A stretch of 5,353 bases of DNA from Aequorivita sp. (GTDB lineage: Bacteria > Bacteroidota > Bacteroidia > Flavobacteriales > Flavobacteriaceae). Under the pieces are notes generated by a model that was not told the origin of the DNA, searched no databases, and saw nothing but the letters and a program-made list of their open reading frames with translations. Positions 1 to 5,353 of the stretch are shown in pieces; the stretch's first letter is position 1; every line of letters begins with the position of its first letter. The position numbers and the translations under genes were made by a program. Where the stretch lies: contig NVXN01000004.1 of NCBI GenBank assembly GCA_002733915.1, positions 95,130-100,482 of the forward strand, read 5' to 3'.

Positions 1-633
1 TTTGTTATTGATACGTTAAATAAGATTTATCCACAAGTTCCAATTCCCCTAGATCACAAAGACCCCTATACCCTATTGATTGCAGTATTGCTTTCTGCTC
101 AAAGCACAGATGTTCGCGTCAATCAAATTACACCACTGTTGTTTGAAGTAGCCGACAATCCTTATGATATGGTGAAGCTTACCGTAGACGAAATTAGGGA
201 AATCATAAAACCAGTGGGTCTCTCGCCAATGAAATCGAAGGGTATCCGCGGACTATCAGAAATATTAATAGATAAATATAACGGGCAAGTACCAGCTGAT
301 TTTGAAGCGTTAGAGTCTTTACCCGCTGTAGGCCATAAAACAGCAAGTGTCGTTATGAGCCAGGCCTTCAACGTACCTGCTTTTCCAGTGGATACTCACA
401 TACACCGATTGATGTACCGTTGGGGTTTTTCGAATGGAAAAAATGTAGTACAGACAGAAAAAGATGCAAAACGTTTATTCCCAAAAGATTTATGGAATAT
501 ACTGCATCTTCAAATTATTTGGTACGGAAGACATTACTCTCCCGCGCGGGGCTGGGATTTGGAAAAAGATATCATTACCAATACTATTGGGAGAAAAACA
601 GTTATAAAGGATTACTGGAAAAGCAACAAATAG
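1..633 (+). CDS. nth: Endonuclease III (DNA glycosylase/AP lyase), 5' end missing
   Basis: Base excision repair enzyme that removes oxidised pyrimidines and cleaves the abasic site. The frame is open from the first base of the window, so the start lies outside; 210 residues are visible. Aligned by eye to E. coli Nth, about 7 to 10 N-terminal residues are missing. Visible motifs are the LLSAQSTD helix (residues 31-38), the helix-hairpin-helix LPAVGHKTA with the catalytic Lys at visible residue 113, and VDTHIHR with the catalytic Asp at 131. The 18-residue Lys-Asp spacing equals that of E. coli K120/D138. The C-terminus (HYSPARGWDLEKD) replaces the four-cysteine 4Fe-4S loop of E. coli Nth, and the visible protein contains no cysteine at all. 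I recall this cluster-less form from other Flavobacteriia, unverified. The gene ends with TAG and converges on the small gene across a shared terminator. Identity is secure; MutY is unlikely because the catalytic Lys is present. Confidence 0.95.
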   Translation, partial: FVIDTLNKIYPQVPIPLDHKDPYTLLIAVLLSAQSTDVRVNQITPLLFEVADNPYDMVKLTVDEIREIIKPVGLSPMKSKGIRGLSEILIDKYNGQVPADFEALESLPAVGHKTASVVMSQAFNVPAFPVDTHIHRLMYRWGFSNGKNVVQTEKDAKRLFPKDLWNILHLQIIWYGRHYSPARGWDLEKDIITNTIGRKTVIKDYWKSNK

Positions 634-683
634 CTGGTTGAGAGTTTCGAGAGTTACTAGTATATAATCCCCTAACTTTTTTC

Positions 684-718
684 AAAAAAAACCCCGAAAA
701 GCTAATTCCGGGGTTTTT
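684..718. terminator. Bidirectional intrinsic terminator between convergent genes
   Basis: AAAAACCCCG (687-696) pairs with CGGGGTTTTT (709-718) around a loop of about 12 nt. Read on the + strand the GC stem is followed by five T, which serves nth. Read on the - strand it is followed by eight T (the A run at 684-691), which serves the small gene and sigma factor. The longer U tract makes the - direction the stronger one. The position between two convergent stop codons fits. Confidence 0.88.
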
Positions 719-725
719 CCAAAGT

Positions 726-878
726 TTAGTTTAGAAGTGCTTCAAACTTCATTTTATGGTAATCTATAACACTTAAAGCCATCGAATAATCCAGAAGAAA
801 TTTAATGGTTTCTTCTTTTGGAACGAGATTTTTATTCACGCCGTCCACACGTGATGTTTCAGAGTAAAATTTTTGCAT
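726..878 (-). CDS. Small conserved-looking protein of unknown function (50 aa)
   Basis: A 50-codon frame with ATG at 878-876 and TAA at 728-726. The product begins MQKFYSETSRVDGVNKN and ends HKMKFEALLN. It is charged and probably mostly helical, with an amphipathic stretch around ETIKFLLDYSMALSVID (residues 23-39). It has no signal peptide, no membrane segment and no cysteine. It lies 57 nt downstream of the sigma-factor gene on the same strand and ends just before the bidirectional terminator, which fits the last gene of a two-gene transcript. No clear Shine-Dalgarno sequence is present; a 9-bp inverted repeat ends 3 nt before the ATG. I recall short flavobacterial hypothetical proteins with a similar FLLDYSKAL-type core, unverified. 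Function is unknown. A modulator of the neighbouring sigma factor is possible but only inferred from position. Confidence 0.72.
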   Translation of the reverse strand: MQKFYSETSRVDGVNKNLVPKEETIKFLLDYSMALSVIDYHKMKFEALLN

Positions 879-881
879 AGA

Positions 882-914
882 ACGTTATTTTGAGGTTTTA
901 TTTTCAAATAACGT
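882..914 (-). repeat. 9-bp perfect inverted repeat in the leader of the small gene
   Basis: ACGTTATTT (882-890) and AAATAACGT (906-914) are perfect reverse complements separated by 15 nt. In the - strand transcript they would form a stem whose 3' arm ends 3 nt before the AUG of the small gene. The stem has only two G-C pairs. It is not followed by a T run on the - strand, so it is not a terminator for the sigma gene. It could be a translational control hairpin or a dyad operator. Confidence 0.6.
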
Positions 915-916
915 AA

Positions 917-947
917 CAAAAATTACTTTATTGTATCAATTGGTCAA
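917..947 (-). promoter_or_regulatory. Possible internal promoter for the small gene
   Basis: On the - strand a TTG (947-945) is followed after 19 nt by TAATTTTTG (925-917), which approximates the Bacteroidota TTG / TAnnTTTG pattern with the G displaced by one base. It overlaps the last codons of the sigma gene and would start transcription near or inside the inverted repeat. The match is imperfect in an AT-rich stretch, so it may be chance. Confidence 0.22.
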
Positions 948-1520
948 TATAATATTATGTTTATCAATCACTTTGCGCAAATTTATTAAGGCATACCGCA
1001 TCCTGCCCAGAGCAGTGTTGATGCTAACGCCTGTTTGCTCGCTTATTTCCTTAAAACTCATATCCTTATAAATTCGCATAACAAGAACTTCTTTTTGGTC
1101 GTCTGGCAGCTCTTGAATCAAACGCCGTACATCATCTTCAACTTGACCCTTTATTAGCTGTTTTTCAACGTTTAACGCATTGTCACTTAATACCGAAAAT
1201 ATATTGAAATCATTATTATTTTCAAATTTCGGCATGCGGTTGTTCTTTCTGAAATGGTCTATCACCAAATTATGGGCAATTCGCATTACCCAGGGAAGAA
1301 ACTTTCCTTCTTCATTATACGCCCCTCTTTTTAAGGTTTTAATAACCTTAATAAAAGTGTCCTGGAAAATATCTTCAGCGACATCCCGGTCAAAGACTTT
1401 CGAATAAATAAAACTGTAGATTCTTTGCTTGTGTCGAGTTATCAACTCGCTAAGTGCAGATTCATTACCGTTCATATAAGCGCTCACTAAAAACGCATCA
1501 GAGTTTGTGCTTTGCTTCAT
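936..1520 (-). CDS. ECF-type (sigma-70 family) RNA polymerase sigma factor
   Basis: A 194-residue alternative sigma factor that directs core RNA polymerase to a specific promoter set. Region 2 spans about residues 22-93, with the core-binding part around VAEDIFQDTFIKVIK (47-61) and the -10 recognition and melting part around FLPWVMRIAHNLVIDHFRK (74-92). A variable linker of about 35 residues follows. Region 4 spans about 129-184 with the helix-turn-helix MSFKEISEQTGVSINTALGRM (154-174), which reads the -35 element. No region 1.1 or region 3 is present, so it is not the housekeeping factor, and no extra C-terminal domain is visible. The ATG is fixed by an in-frame TAA 12 nt upstream and by AAAGAAG 7 nt before it. 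It is divergent from uvrA, and the 50-aa gene follows on the same strand. No FecR-like or other anti-sigma gene is visible on either side. The regulon cannot be told from the sequence; the family call is secure. Confidence 0.93.
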   Translation of the reverse strand: MKQSTNSDAFLVSAYMNGNESALSELITRHKQRIYSFIYSKVFDRDVAEDIFQDTFIKVIKTLKRGAYNEEGKFLPWVMRIAHNLVIDHFRKNNRMPKFENNNDFNIFSVLSDNALNVEKQLIKGQVEDDVRRLIQELPDDQKEVLVMRIYKDMSFKEISEQTGVSINTALGRMRYALINLRKVIDKHNIILTN

Positions 1521-1584
1521 ATCAATACTTCTTTAAAAAATAAACAACTATGGATTTGGTTGCTTAGTTAAAATGTTTATTTGT

Positions 1585-1610
1585 TAAAAGTAATGATCAG
1601 CTATAGGCAA
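1585..1610 (-). promoter_or_regulatory. Possible promoter of the sigma-factor gene
   Basis: On the - strand TTG (1610-1608) is followed after 15 nt by TACTTTTA (1592-1585), seven of eight matches to TAnnTTTG, in a position giving a leader of roughly 60 nt. No perfect -7 box exists for this direction in the 254-nt divergent region. The spacer is shorter than the usual 17-23 nt, so this is only the best candidate seen. Confidence 0.25.
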
Positions 1611-1709
1611 TAATTTTTTTATATGACGTTAAGAGGCGTAAATATAACAACAAAGAAATCACAAATGCAAAAAAAAGGTTAAATTTTTCATTAAAAAATA
1701 ATAATAACC

Positions 1710-1724
1710 GCAAATGTGCATTGC
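1710..1724. repeat. Imperfect palindrome at the uvrA -33 region (possible operator)
   Basis: GCAAATGTGCATTGC reads as GCAA(A)TG-TG-CATTGC, two six-base arms with one extra A on the left. It covers the only TTG that could serve as the uvrA -33 element. The rest of the 254-nt divergent region (1521-1774) is AT-rich and, apart from the promoter candidates, shows no gene or RNA that I can support. Confidence 0.3.
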
Positions 1725-1746
1725 TAAAACCGATATAGTATCTTTG
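1721..1746 (+). promoter_or_regulatory. uvrA promoter, Bacteroidota type
   Basis: TATCTTTG (1739-1746) is a perfect TAnnTTTG -7 box, the consensus for the Bacteroidota primary sigma factor. The only nearby -33 TTG is at 1721-1723, with a 15-nt spacer that is slightly short. Transcription would start around 1750-1753, leaving a leader of about 22-25 nt. Confidence 0.68.
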
Positions 1747-1761
1747 CAAAAAGCTATAAAA

Positions 1762-1777
1762 AAGGAAAAATAAATTG
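1762..1777 (+). promoter_or_regulatory. Ribosome binding site and TTG start of uvrA
   Basis: AAGG (1762-1765) within AAAAAGGAAAAA lies 9 nt before TTG (1775-1777). The frame is closed by TAA at 1757-1759, and no ATG or GTG lies between that stop and the TTG. The first in-frame ATG is at codon 170, beyond the Walker A motif, so it cannot be the start. TTG is therefore well supported as initiation codon. Confidence 0.8.
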
Positions 1778-4555
1778 AGTACCGAAACCATAGATACTAA
1801 AAAAAACATCCTGATTCAGGGTGCTAAACTTCATAATCTTAAAAACATTTCTGTTGCTATTCCTCGAAATAAATTGGTAGTAGTAACAGGTCTTTCCGGA
1901 AGCGGAAAATCCAGTTTGGCTTTTGACACGCTTTACGCAGAAGGCCAGCGCCGTTACGTGGAGAGCCTTTCCAGCTATGCCCGTCAATTTTTGGGAAGAC
2001 TGGATAAGCCAAAAGTAGATTCCATTAAAGGCATTGCTCCCGCAATTGCAATTGAACAAAAAGTTAATTCTACAAATCCTCGGTCAACCGTAGGTACTTC
2101 CACAGAGATTTATGATTATCTGAAATTACTTTACACCCGGATTGGGAAAACCATTTCGCCAATTTCCGGCAAAGAAGTTAAAAAAGACACAACAACAGAT
2201 GTTATAAATTTCATAAAGAAATTTCCTGAAGGCGAAAAATTACTGCTTGTTGCCCCTATTTTTTTAGAAGAAGGGCGAACAATGGAAAACAAAATACAGG
2301 CCTTGGCGCAGCAGGGGTATTCCAGAATTAAGATAAAGGATGAGGTTTTACGTATTGATGAATTAGATGGGAAATCTTTTCCAACAAAAATAGATTTAGT
2401 CATAGATCGAATTATCACAAAAGATGAGGAAGATTTTTACAACCGCCTTGCCGATGCAATTGAAATAGCTTTCTTTGAAGGAAAAGGCGAACTTTATATT
2501 GAATCCCTTTCAACAAAAAAAATAACTGAATTCAACAATCGATTTGAAGCTGACGGAATGGTCTTTATGGAGCCGAACGTGCATCTATTCAGCTTTAACA
2601 ACCCGTACGGCGCTTGCCCAACTTGTGAAGGCTACGGCGATGTTATTGGTATTGATGAAGATTTGGTAATCCCCAACACTGCGCTGTCTGTTTATGAGAA
2701 TGCCATATTTCCTTGGCGAGGAGAAAGCATGAGCTGGTACAGGGACCAATTGGTGAATAACGCTTATAAGTTCGATTTTCCCATTCACAAACCGTGGTTT
2801 CAACTTACCGATGAACAAAAACAATTGGTTTGGGATGGCAATAAATATTTTGAGGGATTGCATTCTTTCTTTTCTTTTTTGGAGTCAAAAAGCTATAAAA
2901 TCCAAAACCGGGTTATGCTTTCGCGCTATCGCGGAAAGACAAAATGTACCACTTGCAAAGGAAAGCGTCTTCGTCCCGAAGCTGGCTATGTAAAGATAAA
3001 CGGAACTGCAATTCAGGAATTGGTAGAACTACCACTGGATAAAACTGCGGAATTTTTCAAAAAATTAAAGCTTTCAGAATTTGAAGAAAAGGTTGCAAAA
3101 CGCTTATTGCTCGAAATAAACAATCGGCTTCGTTTTTTACAGGATGTGGGGCTTGGCTATTTAACATTGAATAGAAAATCGAATACACTCTCGGGCGGCG
3201 AATCGCAACGTATTAATCTTGCCACCTCTTTGGGAAGTAGTCTTGTTGGCTCTATGTATATTTTGGATGAACCGAGCATTGGGCTTCACCCAAAAGATAC
3301 TGAAAGACTTATCGTTGTTTTAAAATCGCTTCGAGATTTGGGAAATACGGTAATAGTAGTAGAGCACGACGAAGATATAATGAAAGCCGCTGATGAGATA
3401 ATTGACATTGGCCCAGAAGCCGGAACTTTTGGTGGCGAAGTGGTTGCACAAGGAACCTATGCTGAAATTTTAAAATCTGATTCCCTCACTGCAAAATATT
3501 TAAATGGCGAAAAGGAGATTGAGGTTCCGAAGAAACGGCGTACTTCAAAGAATAAAATTTCCATTACCGGCGCGCGACAGAACAACCTAAAGCATATTGA
3601 TGTTACTTTCCCATTGAATGTTTTCACTGCGGTAACGGGTGTTTCGGGTAGTGGAAAAAGTACTTTGGTGAAGAAAATTCTCTATCCTGCCTTAATGCGT
3701 GAAATTGGTGGATATGGCGAAAAACCAGGACAATTTTCAGAAATAAAGGGAGATTTCAACACTATAAAAAGTATTGAATTTATTGACCAAAACCCTATTG
3801 GCCGCTCCAGCCGAAGCAATCCGGTAACCTATATTAAAGCGTATGATGATATTCGGAATTTGTATGCTTCGCAAAAACTTTCAGATATACGTGGGTACAA
3901 AGCCAAACATTTCAGTTTTAACGTAGATGGGGGGCGTTGTGAAACCTGCAAAGGCGAAGGCGAAGTAACTATCGAGATGCAATTCATGGCCGATGTTCAT
4001 TTGGTGTGCGATACCTGTAATGGCAAACGTTTTAAAAAGGAAGTTTTGGAAGTTACTTTTCAAAATAAAAATATTGACGATATTCTAACGATGACCGTTG
4101 ATGATGCCGTGGCCTTCTTCAATGAACATAAACAGGATAAAGTTGCAGCAAAATTACAACCATTACAGGATGTGGGATTAGGATATGTTCAATTGGGCCA
4201 AAGCTCCTCTACCCTTTCCGGCGGCGAGGCACAGCGTATTAAGCTTGCTTCCTTTTTGGTGAAAGGAACTTCAAAGGAAAAAACGGTATTCATTTTTGAT
4301 GAACCTACTACTGGACTTCACTTTCACGATATAAAAAAATTATTGGCTTCCTTTTATGCTTTACTCGACAGAGGCCACACGGTAATTGTGGTAGAACACA
4401 ATTTAGATTTGATTAAATGTGCAGATTACATTATTGATCTTGGACCAGAAGGTGGTGAAAATGGCGGACAAGTAGTTGCAGTTGGTACTCCAGAAGAAGT
4501 TGTAAAAAGCAAAGAGTCTTTTACTGCGGAATATTTAAAGGAAAAACTTATATAG
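1775..4555 (+). CDS. uvrA: UvrABC excinuclease subunit A, complete
   Basis: Damage-sensing ATPase of nucleotide excision repair; it dimerises, loads UvrB on damaged DNA and leaves. The product has 926 residues (E. coli 940). First ATPase half: Walker A GLSGSGKS (39-46), UvrB-binding insert about 120-250, CPTCEGYG (281-288), CTTCKGKR (391-398), signature LSGGESQ (472-478), Walker B MYILDEP (494-500), switch His 531. Second half: Walker A GVSGSGKS (622-629), zinc module CETCKGEG (722-729) with CDTCNGKR (745-752), signature LSGGEAQ (814-820), Walker B VFIFDEP (838-844), switch His 875. All ATPase motifs are intact and the UvrB-binding insert is present, which indicates a functional class I UvrA. 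The CxxC that in E. coli precedes the LFSFNNP segment is absent; the stretch reads [19 protein letters not shown] (254-272). Translation starts at TTG. The gene is monocistronic, with its own promoter and a terminator about 80 nt after the stop. Confidence 0.97.
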   Translation: MSTETIDTKKNILIQGAKLHNLKNISVAIPRNKLVVVTGLSGSGKSSLAFDTLYAEGQRRYVESLSSYARQFLGRLDKPKVDSIKGIAPAIAIEQKVNSTNPRSTVGTSTEIYDYLKLLYTRIGKTISPISGKEVKKDTTTDVINFIKKFPEGEKLLLVAPIFLEEGRTMENKIQALAQQGYSRIKIKDEVLRIDELDGKSFPTKIDLVIDRIITKDEEDFYNRLADAIEIAFFEGKGELYIESLSTKKITEFNNRFEADGMVFMEPNVHLFSFNNPYGACPTCEGYGDVIGIDEDLVIPNTALSVYENAIFPWRGESMSWYRDQLVNNAYKFDFPIHKPWFQLTDEQKQLVWDGNKYFEGLHSFFSFLESKSYKIQNRVMLSRYRGKTKCTTCKGKRLRPEAGYVKINGTAIQELVELPLDKTAEFFKKLKLSEFEEKVAKRLLLEINNRLRFLQDVGLGYLTLNRKSNTLSGGESQRINLATSLGSSLVGSMYILDEPSIGLHPKDTERLIVVLKSLRDLGNTVIVVEHDEDIMKAADEIIDIGPEAGTFGGEVVAQGTYAEILKSDSLTAKYLNGEKEIEVPKKRRTSKNKISITGARQNNLKHIDVTFPLNVFTAVTGVSGSGKSTLVKKILYPALMREIGGYGEKPGQFSEIKGDFNTIKSIEFIDQNPIGRSSRSNPVTYIKAYDDIRNLYASQKLSDIRGYKAKHFSFNVDGGRCETCKGEGEVTIEMQFMADVHLVCDTCNGKRFKKEVLEVTFQNKNIDDILTMTVDDAVAFFNEHKQDKVAAKLQPLQDVGLGYVQLGQSSSTLSGGEAQRIKLASFLVKGTSKEKTVFIFDEPTTGLHFHDIKKLLASFYALLDRGHTVIVVEHNLDLIKCADYIIDLGPEGGENGGQVVAVGTPEEVVKSKESFTAEYLKEKLI

Positions 4556-4634
4556 AATTATATATTCTTGGCACACTAATTGAAATCAAAATAATAGAAA
4601 TAAGACTTTTAGTTTTTTTGGTTGGTTAGTTTTT

Positions 4635-4674
4635 AAAGTCCGTTGAATTGTTAAAACAGTTCAGCGGATTTTTT
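4635..4674 (+). terminator. Intrinsic terminator of uvrA
   Basis: TCCGTTGAATTG (4639-4650) pairs over 12 bp, with two G-U wobbles, with CAGTTCAGCGGA (4657-4668) around the loop TTAAAA. Six T follow at 4669-4674. The preceding AAAG can pair on into the T tract. It separates uvrA from the next gene. Confidence 0.87.
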
Positions 4675-4750
4675 ATTTGAATATCTTTAAAATTCCCTTC
4701 CAATCATATAGCAATCCAAAAAACCTTATGAAAATCAGCTACTTAAAACT

Positions 4751-4767
4751 TTGGCACGGTCGTTGGT
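4751..4767 (+). promoter_or_regulatory. Sigma-54 (RpoN) -24/-12 promoter
   Basis: TTGGCACGGTCGTTGGT matches the published consensus YTGGCACGRNNNTTGCW at 13 of 14 defined positions, with the exact fixed spacing between the two elements. The one mismatch is G for C in the -12 GC dinucleotide. Predicted transcription start is near 4778, giving a leader of about 57 nt to the ATG of the next gene. No TAnnTTTG box with a suitable -33 element is seen in this gap. Sigma-54 promoters require an enhancer-binding ATPase, which is not encoded here. The rest of the 279-nt gap between uvrA and the next gene holds only the terminator and short repeats. Confidence 0.7.
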
Positions 4768-4834
4768 TATTTTATAGCGTACTCAGCTGACCAAAAATTT
4801 AAAGCAAGTACGAACCTTTTAAAAATTGAAACTT

Positions 4835-5353
4835 ATGAAAAACATAGCATTTATTTTTAGCGTCCTTTTGATGGGATTTTCAGCAAATGCAACTTCCCTT
4901 GAAAATGCTGATAACCTAAGAAGAGGATATGACGGAAGTGCCTACATCTTTGTTGAAGGCGATGTGGAATTTTCCGTTTTTCCCGACGGTCAATTTGATT
5001 TTGTATATGTGGGGCCTCAAAAAGGTTCAAGCGTTACGATAAACACTCCCAATGTGAATATAAGTTTCAATTCGGGATATGACTATGACGCTTATGTACA
5101 GTACGATGATTACGGAGCGGTCATACAGGTAGAAAGTGTCCCTATCTATTATGATTACTACGGACGTATCATTCAAGCGGGTAATGTGGACATTCAATAC
5201 AACGACCGACGCTTAGTACGCGTTGGCGGGCTTCACATAGTTTATAATAATTATGGCTATTTTTCACACGCCACCGGTGTTATAAATGTGTACAATCCTT
5301 ATTACGTTTACCGTCCTTGGCACGTATATTACGCACCTCCTATTTATACACAC
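4835..5353 (+). CDS. Exported Tyr-rich repeat protein of unknown function, 3' end missing
   Basis: 173 residues are visible and the frame is open at the right edge. A classic Sec signal peptide begins MKNIAFIFSVLLMGFSANA, with a hydrophobic core at 4-16 and likely cleavage after the ANA at residue 19. There is no lipobox cysteine, so the product is probably periplasmic or secreted. Residues about 36-59 include FVEGDVEFSVFPDGQFDF. From residue 90 a tandem repeat of about 16 residues follows (four clear units to 152), with pattern Y-[DN]-x-Y-G-x-x-x-x-x-x-x-V-x-I-x, which suggests a beta-meander. Tyr makes up 23 of 173 residues and no cysteine is seen. The ATG is chosen because the signal peptide begins there; an in-frame TAA lies 12 nt upstream. 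No clear Shine-Dalgarno sequence is present. A sigma-54-type promoter precedes it. I recall similar uncharacterised flavobacterial proteins, unverified; no function is assigned. Confidence 0.88.
   Translation, partial: MKNIAFIFSVLLMGFSANATSLENADNLRRGYDGSAYIFVEGDVEFSVFPDGQFDFVYVGPQKGSSVTINTPNVNISFNSGYDYDAYVQYDDYGAVIQVESVPIYYDYYGRIIQAGNVDIQYNDRRLVRVGGLHIVYNNYGYFSHATGVINVYNPYYVYRPWHVYYAPPIYTH
5102..5290 (+). repeat. Protein-level tandem repeats, about 16 residues each
   Basis: Four successive units begin at residues 90 (YDDYGAVIQVESVPIY), 106 (YDYYGRIIQAGNVDIQ), 122 (YNDRRLVRVGGLHIV) and 137 (YNNYGYFSHATGVINV), with spacing 16, 16 and 15 residues. A diverged fifth unit may start at 153 (YNPYYVYR). 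The copies are not conserved as DNA, which indicates old duplication kept by protein structure rather than recent expansion. Confidence 0.65.

Noticed and set aside
76..78. TTG as a possible start of nth
   Set aside because: The frame continues open to base 1 and the upstream residues match the expected Nth N-terminus, so the true start lies outside the window.
420..641. 73-codon frame overlapping nth in another frame
   Set aside because: The nth reading has catalytic motifs in the right place throughout, so this is a shadow frame.
640..655. Direct repeat GAGAGTT-TC-GAGAGTT just after nth
   Set aside because: Two seven-base copies with no flanking mobile-element structure; chance similarity is enough to explain it.
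1180..1407. 75-codon frame on the + strand inside the sigma-factor gene
   Set aside because: It is the antisense shadow of a well-supported gene and shows no recognisable features.
4604..4640. GACTTT / AAAGTC pairing that could compete with the uvrA terminator (attenuator-like)
   Set aside because: Only six base pairs in an AT-rich stretch, and it lies after the stop codon of uvrA with no leader peptide or ligand-binding structure.
4728..4790. 20-codon frame starting ATG and encoding MKISYLKLWHGRWLFYSVLS
   Set aside because: It lies exactly over the sigma-54-type promoter, is very short, has no ribosome binding site and would end before the predicted transcript start region; the promoter explains the sequence better.

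Overview
The window looks like chromosomal DNA of a member of the Bacteroidota, most likely a Flavobacteriaceae species. It is AT-rich and shows a perfect Bacteroidota-type -7 box (TAnnTTTG) ahead of uvrA. Its Nth and UvrA proteins carry what I recall as lineage-typical cysteine losses, and it encodes a Tyr-rich exported protein of a type I recall only from Flavobacteriia. No mobile element, CRISPR array, tRNA or rRNA is visible.

Layout from left to right: (1) the 3' part of nth (endonuclease III, base excision repair), entering from the left edge on the + strand; (2) a hairpin terminator usable in both directions, shared with the convergent cluster; (3) a 50-codon gene for an unrecognised small protein on the - strand, with an inverted repeat directly before its start codon; (4) an ECF-type RNA polymerase sigma factor on the - strand, 57 nt upstream of the small gene and probably co-transcribed with it; (5) a 254-nt divergent promoter region; (6) a complete uvrA (nucleotide excision repair damage sensor) on the + strand, starting at TTG; (7) an intrinsic terminator; (8) a sigma-54-type -24/-12 promoter; (9) the 5' part of a gene for an exported Tyr-rich protein with 16-residue tandem repeats, cut by the right edge.

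Two DNA-repair genes therefore flank a regulatory pair (sigma factor plus small protein). Sigma factor and uvrA are transcribed divergently from one intergenic region. The last gene is separated from uvrA by a terminator and has its own, apparently RpoN-dependent, promoter, so it is a separate transcription unit. Most of the window is core housekeeping DNA. The less explained parts are the small gene with its leader hairpin and the sigma-54-driven repeat protein.
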